A model generated the notes under the pieces. The model ran no database searches. It saw nothing but the letters and a program-made list of their open reading frames with translations, and had not been told where the DNA came from. Below, in pieces: positions 8,636 to 16,390 of a stretch of DNA of 64,000 nt (within the stretch, counting starts at the first letter, position 1; every line of letters starts with the position of its first letter). Source of the stretch: Paraburkholderia acidipaludis NBRC 101816 (lineage in GTDB: Bacteria; Pseudomonadota; Gammaproteobacteria; Burkholderiales; Burkholderiaceae). Where the stretch lies: assembly GCF_000684975.1 (NCBI RefSeq), contig NZ_BAXZ01000001.1, forward strand, positions 124,001 through 188,000, in the 5' to 3' direction. Position numbers and translations under genes: made by a program.

Positions 8636-9703
8636 ATGCGAATCGCACAAATTGCGCCTCTGTACGAAGCAGTCCCGCCGAAGCTTTACGGCGGCACGGA
8701 ACGCGTCGTGTCCTATCTGACCGAAGCGCTCGTCGACCTCGGTCACGATGTGACGTTGTTCGCGAGCGGCGATTCGGTCACCGCGGCGACGCTCGAAGCG
8801 GCCTGGCCGCGCGCGCTCAGGCTCGACCCGACCGTGCGCGACGCGCTTGCGCCTCACGTCGTGCTGATGGAGCGCGTGCGCCGCATGGCGCACGAGTTCG
8901 ACGTGCTGCACTTCCACCTCGACTATCTGCCGTTCCCGCTCTTCTCGACGCTGGACACGCCGTTCGTCACGACGCTGCACGGCCGGCTCGACCTGCCCGA
9001 ACTGCAGCCCGTGTTCGACTCGTTCCCGCAAGCGCCGGTGATCTCGATTTCGGATTCGCAGCGCCAGCCGCTCAAGCAGGCCAACTGGCAGAACACGATC
9101 TACCACGGCCTGCCCGAGAACCTGCTCACGCCGCAACGTCACCGCAAGCCCGAGTACCTGGCGTTCCTCGGCCGCATCTGCCCGGAAAAGCGCGTGGACT
9201 CCGCCATCCGCATCGCCGCGCTCGCCGGCCTGCCGCTGAAGATTGCCGCCAAGGTGGACAAGGTGGACCGCGAGTATTTCAAGACCGAGATCGAGCCGCT
9301 GCTTTCGGAGGCTCACGTCGAGTTCGTCGGCGAGATCGACGAAGCGCAGAAGCCCGAATTCCTTTCGGGGGCGAAAGCCCTGCTCTTCCCGATCGACTGG
9401 TCGGAGCCGTTCGGCCTCGTCATGATCGAGGCCATGGCCTGCGGCACGCCGGTCATCGCTTTCAACCGCGGATCGGTGCCCGAAGTGATCGAGCCGGGCG
9501 TAACGGGCTTTATCGTGGAAGACGTGCAAAGCGCGGTCGGCGCACTACAAAATATCAATTCGCTTTCACGCGAAACGATTCGCGCGCGGTTCGAGAGCCG
9601 CTTCACTTCGCATACGATGGCCCGCAATTACGTCGATACCTATACCGCTCTGATCGAAGCGGAACGCCGTCCGGTGCTGCGTCGCGTTGCCGCAGCCGGA
9701 TAG
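8636..9703 (+). CDS. Glycosyltransferase family 4 protein
   Basis: A cytoplasmic GT-B glycosyltransferase of 355 residues. The N-terminal Rossmann domain begins MRIAQIAPLYEAVPPKLYGG. The C-terminal nucleotide-sugar domain has the GRICPEKRV segment and the E-x7-E motif in SEPFGLVMIEAMACGTPVI. The ATG at 8636 follows an AGGAGA ribosome-binding site; a longer in-frame version from 8579 lacks one and adds an unrelated leader. It is divergent from flhDC, a position where Burkholderia species carry this gene. The sugar and acceptor are unknown; trehalose/LPS-type or flagellar substrates are all possible. Confidence 0.88.
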   Translation: MRIAQIAPLYEAVPPKLYGGTERVVSYLTEALVDLGHDVTLFASGDSVTAATLEAAWPRALRLDPTVRDALAPHVVLMERVRRMAHEFDVLHFHLDYLPFPLFSTLDTPFVTTLHGRLDLPELQPVFDSFPQAPVISISDSQRQPLKQANWQNTIYHGLPENLLTPQRHRKPEYLAFLGRICPEKRVDSAIRIAALAGLPLKIAAKVDKVDREYFKTEIEPLLSEAHVEFVGEIDEAQKPEFLSGAKALLFPIDWSEPFGLVMIEAMACGTPVIAFNRGSVPEVIEPGVTGFIVEDVQSAVGALQNINSLSRETIRARFESRFTSHTMARNYVDTYTALIEAERRPVLRRVAAAG

Positions 9704-9820
9704 TCCCGGATAGTCCGCTTGCCGGCGGTCGGCGCGCAAATTTGCGATAAACGCCGACGAATGCACCGTGTGTATCGTTTGCGCGCACGCCATTTGCGCA
9801 ATTACGGGATGCACTTAAAA

Positions 9821-9850
9821 AAAGAGCCGCGTGGCGTCACGCGGCTCTTT
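9821..9850. terminator. Bidirectional terminator between glycosyltransferase and H-NS-like gene
   Basis: A perfect 13-bp stem (AAAGAGCCGCGTG / CACGCGGCTCTTT) with loop GCGT. On the minus strand it is followed by a run of Ts, giving a strong terminator for the H-NS-like gene. On the plus strand a weaker T-rich tail could stop the glycosyltransferase transcript. Confidence 0.8.
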
Positions 9851-9873
9851 CTGCTTCTATCGCAAATAGCGCG

Positions 9874-10170
9874 TCAGGCGATCTGATAGCGCTCACGATT
9901 CTTCCCTGCGATCCACTTGGGCGGCTTGCCGCGCCCGCTCCAGGTTGCCCCGGTCTTGGGATCCTGATAGCGCGGCGGCAGCGGCGCCTTCTTGGGCGGG
10001 CGCCCGCGCCGGGCGACCGCCGCGAACCCGAGATCCTGGGCGGTAAGCCCGTACTCGGCAATCTTCGCGCGGATCGTGTTGATCACATCCGCCAGCTCGG
10101 TGCGCCGCGCGTCTTCGGCCTGAGCCTGAAGCTTCGCGATCTGGGCTTTAAGTTCTGAATATTGCGACAT
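9874..10170 (-). CDS. H-NS family nucleoid-associated protein
   Basis: A 98-residue DNA-bridging, xenogeneic-silencing type protein. An N-terminal coiled-coil oligomerisation part (SELKAQIAKLQAQAEDARR) is followed by the C-terminal AT-hook-like H-NS DNA-binding domain. That domain shows RRGRPPKK and the core TWSGRGKPPKWI. This short form is typical of Burkholderiaceae, which carry several copies. The upstream 280 bases are AT-rich, which fits autoregulation by an H-NS-type protein, though that is inference. Confidence 0.92.
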   Translation of the reverse strand: MSQYSELKAQIAKLQAQAEDARRTELADVINTIRAKIAEYGLTAQDLGFAAVARRGRPPKKAPLPPRYQDPKTGATWSGRGKPPKWIAGKNRERYQIA

Positions 10171-10449
10171 TCCTCCCCCCTTTGTCGAACGAGTCAGTTC
10201 GAGAAGAGATTAGACGTAAATATTGGAATTAGCAATCACGATTAATACTTCTTTATCGGGACAATTCCGGTATTTAGCGATTGTCATCTATGGTGAAATG
10301 GCTCGTCCATAGCGCGAAATAATTCGGTCAATAGCGTCGGAATTGACAATTCTTCACACCCGCCCATCAGTTGACTGCCTAGAATCTGGCGCGTGGCAGA
10401 ATCGGACTTTTTCCTGCCACTTCAATTCGACTTTTTGAGGTGTCAGAAG

Positions 10450-11193
10450 ATGCACTTATCCAAACGACTTATGGCCGAAATGTTCGGCACTTTCTGGCTC
10501 GTGCTGGGCGGCTGCGGCAGCGCCGTGCTGGCAGCGAGCTTTGCGGGCCCGGTTCACGGGCTCGGTATCGGCTTCGTCGGAGTGGCGCTTGCATTCGGCC
10601 TGACCGTGCTGACCATGGCATACGCCATCGGTCATATTTCGGGCTGCCATCTGAATCCCGCCGTGAGCGTGGGCCTCACGGTAGCCGGCCGGTTTCCGGC
10701 GCGCGACCTGCTGCCGTACATCGTCGCGCAGGTGATCGGCGCCATCATCGCCGCCTTCGTGCTGGCCCAGATCGCCACGGGCAAACCCGGCTTCGATCTC
10801 GTGGCAAGCGGCTTCGCGACGAACGGCTATGGCGAACACTCGCCGGGCCACTACTCGATGGCGGCGGCCTTCCTGTGCGAAGTCGTGATGACGGGCTTCT
10901 TCCTCTTCGTGATTCTCGGCGCCACCGACGAGCGCGCGCCCGCCGGTTTCGCGCCGATCGCGATCGGCCTGTGCCTCACGCTGATCCACCTGATCTCGAT
11001 CCCGGTCACCAACACCTCGGTCAATCCCGCCCGCTCGACCGGGCCCGCGCTTTTCGTCGGCGGCGAAGCGGTCTCGCAACTCTGGCTCTTCTGGCTCGCG
11101 CCGATCGTGGGCGCCGTCATCGCCGGCATCGTCTATCCGGCTATCGCAGGCGCGGCTACGCGCACGGCGGGTAAAGCATCGCTGCAAGCGTAA
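10450..11193 (+). CDS. aqpZ: Aquaporin Z
   Basis: Water-selective channel of the inner membrane. The 247-residue protein has six TM helices and both half-helix NPA motifs (HLNPAVSVGL and SVNPARSTGPAL). The narrow-filter residues fit a water channel rather than a glycerol facilitator. I chose the ATG at 10450 (MHLSKRLMAEMFGTFW), which matches AqpZ starts and follows a GAGG site. The longer frame from 10393 would add 19 unrelated residues. It is monocistronic between the H-NS-like gene and a histidine phosphatase. Confidence 0.95.
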   Translation: MHLSKRLMAEMFGTFWLVLGGCGSAVLAASFAGPVHGLGIGFVGVALAFGLTVLTMAYAIGHISGCHLNPAVSVGLTVAGRFPARDLLPYIVAQVIGAIIAAFVLAQIATGKPGFDLVASGFATNGYGEHSPGHYSMAAAFLCEVVMTGFFLFVILGATDERAPAGFAPIAIGLCLTLIHLISIPVTNTSVNPARSTGPALFVGGEAVSQLWLFWLAPIVGAVIAGIVYPAIAGAATRTAGKASLQA

Positions 11194-11262
11194 GACGGAG
11201 CAGCCCGGCCGCGCTGCTAGAATCGGGCGACCTATCGACCTCCACCGTTCAAGGTCCGCCTC

Positions 11263-11949
11263 ATGAAGCGTTCACGAATCTGGCTTGCTCGCACGGCGTC
11301 GAGCCTCGCACTGGTGAGCGCCTGCGCGCACGCGGCCGACAACGCTGCTTCAACGGCGGCGACGGCGGCCACAGCGGCGGTGGCCGCAGACAATCTCGAA
11401 ACGTTGGTGTTCGTGCGTCACGGTGAAAAGCCCGCGGCCGGCCTCGGCCAGCTTAGCTGCAAAGGCCTGAACCGGGCGCTCGCATTGCCGGCCGTGATCG
11501 CGGCGAAGTACGGCAAGCCCGACGCCATCTATGCGCCCGATCCGGGCGAGCAAAAGAACGACAGCGGCAAGCCGTACTACTACGTGCGCCCGCTCGCGAC
11601 CATCGAGCCTACGGCGATCCAGTTCGGCCTGCCGGTAGCCACGCCGTATGGTTACTCGCAGATCGACAAACTCGGCGGCGCGCTCGTCGATCCGAAATGG
11701 CGCAACCGCATCGTGCTGGTTGCCTGGGAACACCGCGAGATCGAGGAACTCGTGCGCCAGATCGTGGTAGCGCATGGCGGCGACGCAGCCGACGTGCCGA
11801 AGTGGAAAAGCGCCGACTTCGACAGCATCTACGTGCTGCGCATCGACTGGAGCAGCGCGACGCCGCGCGTGCGCTTCGCGCGCGAACGCGAGGGGCTGGA
11901 CGGCCGCTCCGACGATTGCCCGTGCGCGACCTTGCCCGGCACCCAGTAA
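11263..11949 (+). CDS. Exported histidine phosphatase family protein
   Basis: A 228-residue protein with a cleavable signal peptide (about 1-25, ending CAHAAD). The histidine-phosphatase (phosphoglycerate-mutase-like) core begins with LVFVRHGEKP, the catalytic RHG motif. The second half is divergent but includes WEHREIEELVRQIV, where the second catalytic His would lie. It probably acts as a periplasmic phosphatase on an unknown substrate. It converges with the HAD phosphatase gene, with only 13 bases between the stops. Confidence 0.78.
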   Translation: MKRSRIWLARTASSLALVSACAHAADNAASTAATAATAAVAADNLETLVFVRHGEKPAAGLGQLSCKGLNRALALPAVIAAKYGKPDAIYAPDPGEQKNDSGKPYYYVRPLATIEPTAIQFGLPVATPYGYSQIDKLGGALVDPKWRNRIVLVAWEHREIEELVRQIVVAHGGDAADVPKWKSADFDSIYVLRIDWSSATPRVRFAREREGLDGRSDDCPCATLPGTQ

Positions 11950-11962
11950 CGGCGGCGCGAGC

Positions 11963-12784
11963 TTACGGCTCGAGTTCGTCGCCGAGCGCGAAGAGCTTGC
12001 GCAGATGATGCGCGACGCCCGCCTCGAAGTTGTTGCCGATGCGCGGCACCGAAGGCAGGCGGGCGATGAGATCGGGATTCGCATTGTTCATCATGAACGG
12101 ATGGCCTGCTGTTTCGAGCAGGTCGATGTCGTTCATGTTGTCGCCGAACGCGACGCAACCCGCCGCGGCCGCACCGAGCCGATCCAGCACGACGTTCAGC
12201 GCCCGGCCCTTCGAAACGCCGGCCGTCATCACTTCCAGGCAGTCGGGCAGCGAGTAGGTGACGTAGAGCGCGTCGCCGAACTCCGCTTCGAGACGTCGCG
12301 AGATGTGCGCGAGGTCTGCCGGATCGCCGATATAGAGCGCCTTGGCGACACCCACGCCGTCGTGCGCGCGCAGGTCGGTGACGTGGTACGTGAATCCCGA
12401 ATCCTGATGGAAGGCGAGCAGTTCCGGCGCATCGCGGTCGATGAGCCAGGAATCGTCGGAAAACAGGCTGACGATGACGCGGCCATGCCCGCCTGTCACC
12501 TCCGGCGAAACGAGGCGTTGAACGACCGGCTCGGGCAGATTGCGCGCGTGAATCAACGTGTCGTCGGGCGCATGCACGCGCGCGCCGTTCGAGGTGATCA
12601 GATACGGGCGGATCCCCAGTACGTCGCGAATCCCTGCGACATCGCAATAGTGGCGCCCCGTCGCAATGACGAATTGCAAGCCCTGAGCGTCGAGCCGGCG
12701 GAGCGTGGCAACCGTGAAAGGATCGAGCTGGTGATCCGAATTGAGCAGCGTGCCGTCTAGATCGGTTGCGATGACCTGGTACAT
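11963..12784 (-). CDS. Cof-type HAD-IIB phosphatase
   Basis: A soluble phosphatase of 273 residues, probably on sugar phosphates or similar small substrates. HAD motif I is DLDGTLLNSDH near the N-terminus, with Asp nucleophile and acid/base. Motif II is VIATGR, and motif IV is FGDNMNDIDLLETAG near the C-terminus. The C2-type cap in the middle places it in the Cof/YidA group. The ATG at 12784 (MYQVIATDLDG) is the start; the much longer open frame upstream is a non-coding extension across the neighbouring gene. Confidence 0.9.
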   Translation of the reverse strand: MYQVIATDLDGTLLNSDHQLDPFTVATLRRLDAQGLQFVIATGRHYCDVAGIRDVLGIRPYLITSNGARVHAPDDTLIHARNLPEPVVQRLVSPEVTGGHGRVIVSLFSDDSWLIDRDAPELLAFHQDSGFTYHVTDLRAHDGVGVAKALYIGDPADLAHISRRLEAEFGDALYVTYSLPDCLEVMTAGVSKGRALNVVLDRLGAAAAGCVAFGDNMNDIDLLETAGHPFMMNNANPDLIARLPSVPRIGNNFEAGVAHHLRKLFALGDELEP

Positions 12785-12920
12785 GGGACAAATGCCAACA
12801 GCGGAACAAGAAACGATAGATCGTAGCATTTGCGCGCGGACACTGCGCCACGAGCCGCCGTGAACAATGAGCCGACTCGCGCGCAAAATCACGGCCCGTT
12901 TGCGTAATCTTGCCTGGCCG

Positions 12921-13817
12921 CTATTGGCCGCAACGGGCGGCGGCGAGCCGTGCAGCCTCGCGCCGGGCCAGCGTGAGTGCGCCGCTGGTGGAGTCGGCCA
13001 GCGGCGCGCGGAGGCGTTCACGCACGGCCTGCGGCACCCATTCGCGCAACGGCTGGCCAAGCCCGCCGCACAATGCGGCCGGCAGCGTGGCAGTGGGATC
13101 GAGAGCGAGGACGAATTGCGCGACGGCTTCGCCCGCCTCGGCCAGCAGTTTGGCAACGAAGGGATGCTCGCGATGGGCGAGCACCACCGGTGCGAGACTC
13201 GCGTAGGCGGTTTGATTGGCTGCGCATAGCCAAACGATGAGGCTGTCGCGATCCGTTGCGTTGGCATGCGCGAGCAACGCCTGGGCAAAGGCGTCCAGCG
13301 GCGCGCGGCCGTCGAGCGCCATCTGCGCCCAGGTGATGGCGCGCAGGCCGAACCAGGCGCCGCTCGCCTCGTCACCGGAGGGGAAGCCGAAACCGCCCGC
13401 AATGCGGCACGCGCCCGCCGCATCGAGCACCGCCGCTACGCTGCCGGTGCCGAGTGCGACGATCACGCCCGCTTCGCCGCCATGCGCGCCAAGCAGCGTG
13501 GTATAGGCATCGCTCTCCACCGCGAGGCCTGCCACCGGCGGCGCCTGCTCGCGAAACGGGGCGAGCCAGTCGGGATTGTTCACGCCCGCGAGCCCGCAGC
13601 CGAGCACGCAGCGCGACCAGTCGAACGCGAGGCCCGCCTCTTCGAATGCGGCGCGGCATCCCGCCTCGATGGACGCCCAGGCGCTTGCGATGCCAAGGCC
13701 GAGCCCGGACGGACCCGCGGCGGCGCGCGCCAGTTCCATACCGTTCGCGTCGCCGAGCGCGACGCGCGTGCCGGTGCCGCCGCCGTCCACGCCAATGAGC
13801 CAGGTCGATGTCTGCAT
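12921..13817 (-). CDS. BadF/BadG-type ATPase, N-acetylglucosamine kinase-like
   Basis: A 298-residue ASKHA-fold kinase. The N-terminal phosphate-1 loop is IGVDGGGTGTRVAL, then LGCGLAGVNN, a second nucleotide-contact segment VIVALGTGSVAAV, and GGFGFPSGDEASG. These are hallmarks of the BadF/BadG/BcrA/BcrD family, including bacterial GlcNAc/glucosamine kinases. The most likely role is phosphorylation of an amino sugar during salvage. No PTS or transporter gene lies next to it to support a substrate. It is divergent from tag. Confidence 0.82.
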   Translation of the reverse strand: MQTSTWLIGVDGGGTGTRVALGDANGMELARAAAGPSGLGLGIASAWASIEAGCRAAFEEAGLAFDWSRCVLGCGLAGVNNPDWLAPFREQAPPVAGLAVESDAYTTLLGAHGGEAGVIVALGTGSVAAVLDAAGACRIAGGFGFPSGDEASGAWFGLRAITWAQMALDGRAPLDAFAQALLAHANATDRDSLIVWLCAANQTAYASLAPVVLAHREHPFVAKLLAEAGEAVAQFVLALDPTATLPAALCGGLGQPLREWVPQAVRERLRAPLADSTSGALTLARREAARLAAARCGQ

Positions 13818-13995
13818 GATGATGAGCGCCGCGCCGTGCGCGCGACGGGTGATGATGGATCGTGCCGCAGAGACTAACGGGTCTGCGGCATTCGCACAAT
13901 TGGCCGGATGGCCAGGTGGCGGCGAACTCGCTATCCGCTATGCTGGCAGGGCCCGACCGAACTGTATGGACCGAACCCAAGGCAAGGAGAGAGCC

Positions 13996-14592
13996 GTGAC
14001 GCACCGCTGCAACTGGGCGACGACCGAATCGCTCGCGCATTACCACGACACCGAATGGGGCGTGCCTTCGCGCGACGACCAGCACCTCTACGAAATGCTC
14101 GTGCTGGAGGGTGCGCAGGCCGGCCTGTCATGGTCCACGATCCTCAACAAGCGCGAGGGGTACCGGCGTGCGTTTGCGGGCTTCGACATCGAAAAGGTCG
14201 CGCGCTTCACGCCCGGGCACGTCGAAACGCTGATGCAGGACGCGGCGATCGTGCGCAACCGGGCCAAGATCGAGGCGGCGATTCTGAACGCGCGCGCCGT
14301 GCAGCAGATCCAGGCCGAGCACGGTTCGCTCGCGAAGTTCATCTGGTCGTTCGTGGACGACACGCCCATTCAGAACGACTGGCCGTCGTATCGCGACGCG
14401 CCGGCTTCCACCGAAATTTCGGACACGCTCAGCAAAGCGCTGAAGAAGTACGGCTGCAAATTCGTGGGAACAACAATCTGTTATGCATTCATGCAGGCCG
14501 TGGGCATGGTCAACGACCACGAGCGCGACTGCATGTGCCGCGCAGGATGCGCCGCCCACGGCAAGAAACGGCGAGCGACAAGCAAGGCTTGA
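13996..14592 (+). CDS. tag: DNA-3-methyladenine glycosylase I
   Basis: Base-excision repair enzyme that removes 3-methyladenine. The 198-residue protein matches the Tag family throughout. The structural zinc ligands are visible as Cys5, His17, His175 and Cys179, close to the E. coli positions. Also present are YHDTEWGVPSRDDQHLYEM, the GLSW motif and the KFVGTTICYAFMQA helix. I prefer the GTG at 13996, which follows AGGAGA and puts the zinc Cys at residue 5. An ATG at 13966 is the alternative, adding ten residues. It is transcribed away from the kinase gene. Confidence 0.93.
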   Translation: MTHRCNWATTESLAHYHDTEWGVPSRDDQHLYEMLVLEGAQAGLSWSTILNKREGYRRAFAGFDIEKVARFTPGHVETLMQDAAIVRNRAKIEAAILNARAVQQIQAEHGSLAKFIWSFVDDTPIQNDWPSYRDAPASTEISDTLSKALKKYGCKFVGTTICYAFMQAVGMVNDHERDCMCRAGCAAHGKKRRATSKA

Positions 14593-14694
14593 ATGCGCCG
14601 CGCGCCAGGCAATTCAGCCGGTGCCGCCGAAAAGCGGCAGTCGGGAAGCGGCAATCGAAAAACACCGGCACAAACAACATCTGCACAAACGCAA

Positions 14695-14731
14695 ACGGCG
14701 GCGCAGCTTCCGGGGAAGCATGCGCCGCCGT
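14695..14731 (-). terminator. Stem-loop terminator after rpsU
   Basis: A long hairpin, ACGGCGGCGCA-GCTTCC ... GGAAGC-A-TGCGCCGCCGT, with one bulged base and a 2-base loop. It lies 25 bases beyond the rpsU stop on the minus strand. The T tract is weak, but the stem is very stable. It also faces the tag stop from the other side. Confidence 0.6.
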
Positions 14732-14755
14732 CTGGCGGAAAAGCGCGAAAGAAGC

Positions 14756-14968
14756 TTAGTGGAGCTTCTTCGGCAGCATCTGGCTGCGCAGGCGCTTGTG
14801 CAGGCGCTTCACTGCAGCGGCCTTCTTGCGCTTGCGAACGGCCGTCGGCTTTTCGTAAGACTGACGCTCACGCAGCTCGGCGATCAGGCCATTCTTTTCG
14901 ATTGCACGGCGGAAGCGGCGGATGGCCACTTCAAACGGCTCGTTTTCCTTCAGAAGAATCGTCGTCAT
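14756..14968 (-). CDS. rpsU: 30S ribosomal protein S21
   Basis: A small basic ribosomal protein (70 residues) of the 30S platform that helps initiation. The conserved start MTTILLKENEPFEVAIRRFRR and the Lys/Arg-rich C-terminus (VRKRKKAAAVKRLHKRLRSQ) are clear. The length is normal. Burkholderiaceae often carry more than one rpsU copy, so this may be one of several paralogues. It is monocistronic. Confidence 0.96.
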   Translation of the reverse strand: MTTILLKENEPFEVAIRRFRRAIEKNGLIAELRERQSYEKPTAVRKRKKAAAVKRLHKRLRSQMLPKKLH

Positions 14969-15368
14969 GTATTTCCTAACTCAATCGTTTGATACGGTTC
15001 AAAGGCGCAAGCGTCAATCGCTCGCGCACCGGCCCTCCGGTCGTTCGCCACATTGGGGGCGCAACGAAAGGCAAGGCGGCCACGGAGGCCGGAAAAGAGA
15101 AGTAGGGGGTTCACTGCGGAACGCGACCAGGCTTACCTTGCAGCTTCACGCCTGACCGCCGGTTTGCGGCCGCCAACAGTAACGAACACGGCAACAAAAC
15201 AGGCAAACATCTCAATTCACTCTCAATGATATCAGGAAACGATCTTGCCGGCCACACTTTCTTGATTCTGCTCAGGCACTTGCGTGCCTGAGCCCATGCT
15301 CGGTGTTCGAGTGCCATTTATCAGAGGATAGGGGCGGGTGGTTGCTTGCCACCGAGCACCATCGCACA
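14969..15368. other. Intergenic region upstream of rpsU
   Basis: Four hundred bases without a credible gene between rpsU and the aldo-keto reductase, both on the minus strand. The part next to rpsU must carry its promoter. A perfect 9-bp hairpin (CTCAGGCAC, loop TTGC, GTGCCTGAG; 15271-15292) has no T tail in either direction. I see no other structure that I can name. Confidence 0.45.
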
Positions 15369-16310
15369 TCAGGCGCTGGCGTCGTTGAGCGCCTGGATAT
15401 CCGCCGGATCGAGCTTCAGGTGCACGGCGGCCGCGAGGCTCTGCACCTGTTCGAGCGAGGTCGCGCTGGCGATCGGCGCGGTGATGCTGGGCCGCGCGAT
15501 GAGCCACGCCAGCGCCACCGCCGCCAGCGTGGCGCCGTGGCGCTGCGAAACGTGATCGAGCGCCGCGAGAATGCGCACGCCGCGGTGATCCAGATACTTC
15601 TCCACCCGCGAACCGCGCGCGCTCTTCGCCAGATCCTCGCGCGAGCGGTACTTGCCGGAAAGGAAGCCGCTCGCGAGGCTGTAGTACGGCACGACCGCAA
15701 TCTGCTGGGCGAGCGCCACCGGCTCGATGTCGGCTTCGTAATGCGCGCGGTCATACAGGTTGTATTCGGGCTGAATGATCTGATACGCCGGCAGCTCCGA
15801 TTTGCGCGACACCGCAAGGGCTTCTTCCAGGCGTGCGCCGCTGTAGTTCGAAGCACCGATCACGCGCACCTTGCCGGCTTCGATGAGCCGCTGGTACGCG
15901 GCGAACGTCTCGTCGAACGGCACCTTCTGATCGTCTTCATGCGAGAAATACACGTCGATGTAATCGGTCTGCAGACGGCGCAGCGAATCCTCCACGGCCA
16001 CCGCGATATTGGCGGCCTTCAGGCCCGGCCGGCGCGGGTCCTTCGCCACTTTCGTTGCGATCACCACTTTCTCGCGCTTACCGCTTTTCGCGAGCCACTT
16101 GCCGATGATCGTTTCCGATTCGCCGCCCTGGTTGCCCGGCACCCACGCCGAATAGACGTCGGCGGTATCGATGAAATTGAGGCCGGCGTCGGTGAAGGCG
16201 TCGAGGATCGAGAACGAGGTGGCTTCATCGGCGGTCCAGCCGAACACGTTGCCGCCGAACATGAGGGGCGCGACCTGCAAGGCCGACGTGCCGATCCTGC
16301 GTAGTTCCAT
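15369..16310 (-). CDS. Aldo/keto reductase
   Basis: An NAD(P)H-dependent oxidoreductase of 313 residues with the AKR TIM-barrel. Visible features are the N-terminal MELRRIGTSALQVAPLMFGG, catalytic Asp/Tyr in NFIDTADVYSAW, Lys in VIATKVAK, and His in YFSHEDD. The GASNYSGARLEEAL and PYYSLASGFLSGKYR segments are typical of the YajO/Gpr-like, general-stress-type reductases. The start ATG at 16310 follows GGAG. The substrate cannot be told from sequence. It ends the minus-strand pair that begins with the TPR-glycosyltransferase. Confidence 0.9.
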   Translation of the reverse strand: MELRRIGTSALQVAPLMFGGNVFGWTADEATSFSILDAFTDAGLNFIDTADVYSAWVPGNQGGESETIIGKWLAKSGKREKVVIATKVAKDPRRPGLKAANIAVAVEDSLRRLQTDYIDVYFSHEDDQKVPFDETFAAYQRLIEAGKVRVIGASNYSGARLEEALAVSRKSELPAYQIIQPEYNLYDRAHYEADIEPVALAQQIAVVPYYSLASGFLSGKYRSREDLAKSARGSRVEKYLDHRGVRILAALDHVSQRHGATLAAVALAWLIARPSITAPIASATSLEQVQSLAAAVHLKLDPADIQALNDASA

Positions 16311-16390
16311 GATTTCTCCAATGACAGGGGCGAGATTGAAGATATCGAGCATACGCTGGACCTGCCCCGCGTGCAGGGCGCCCGGATGCG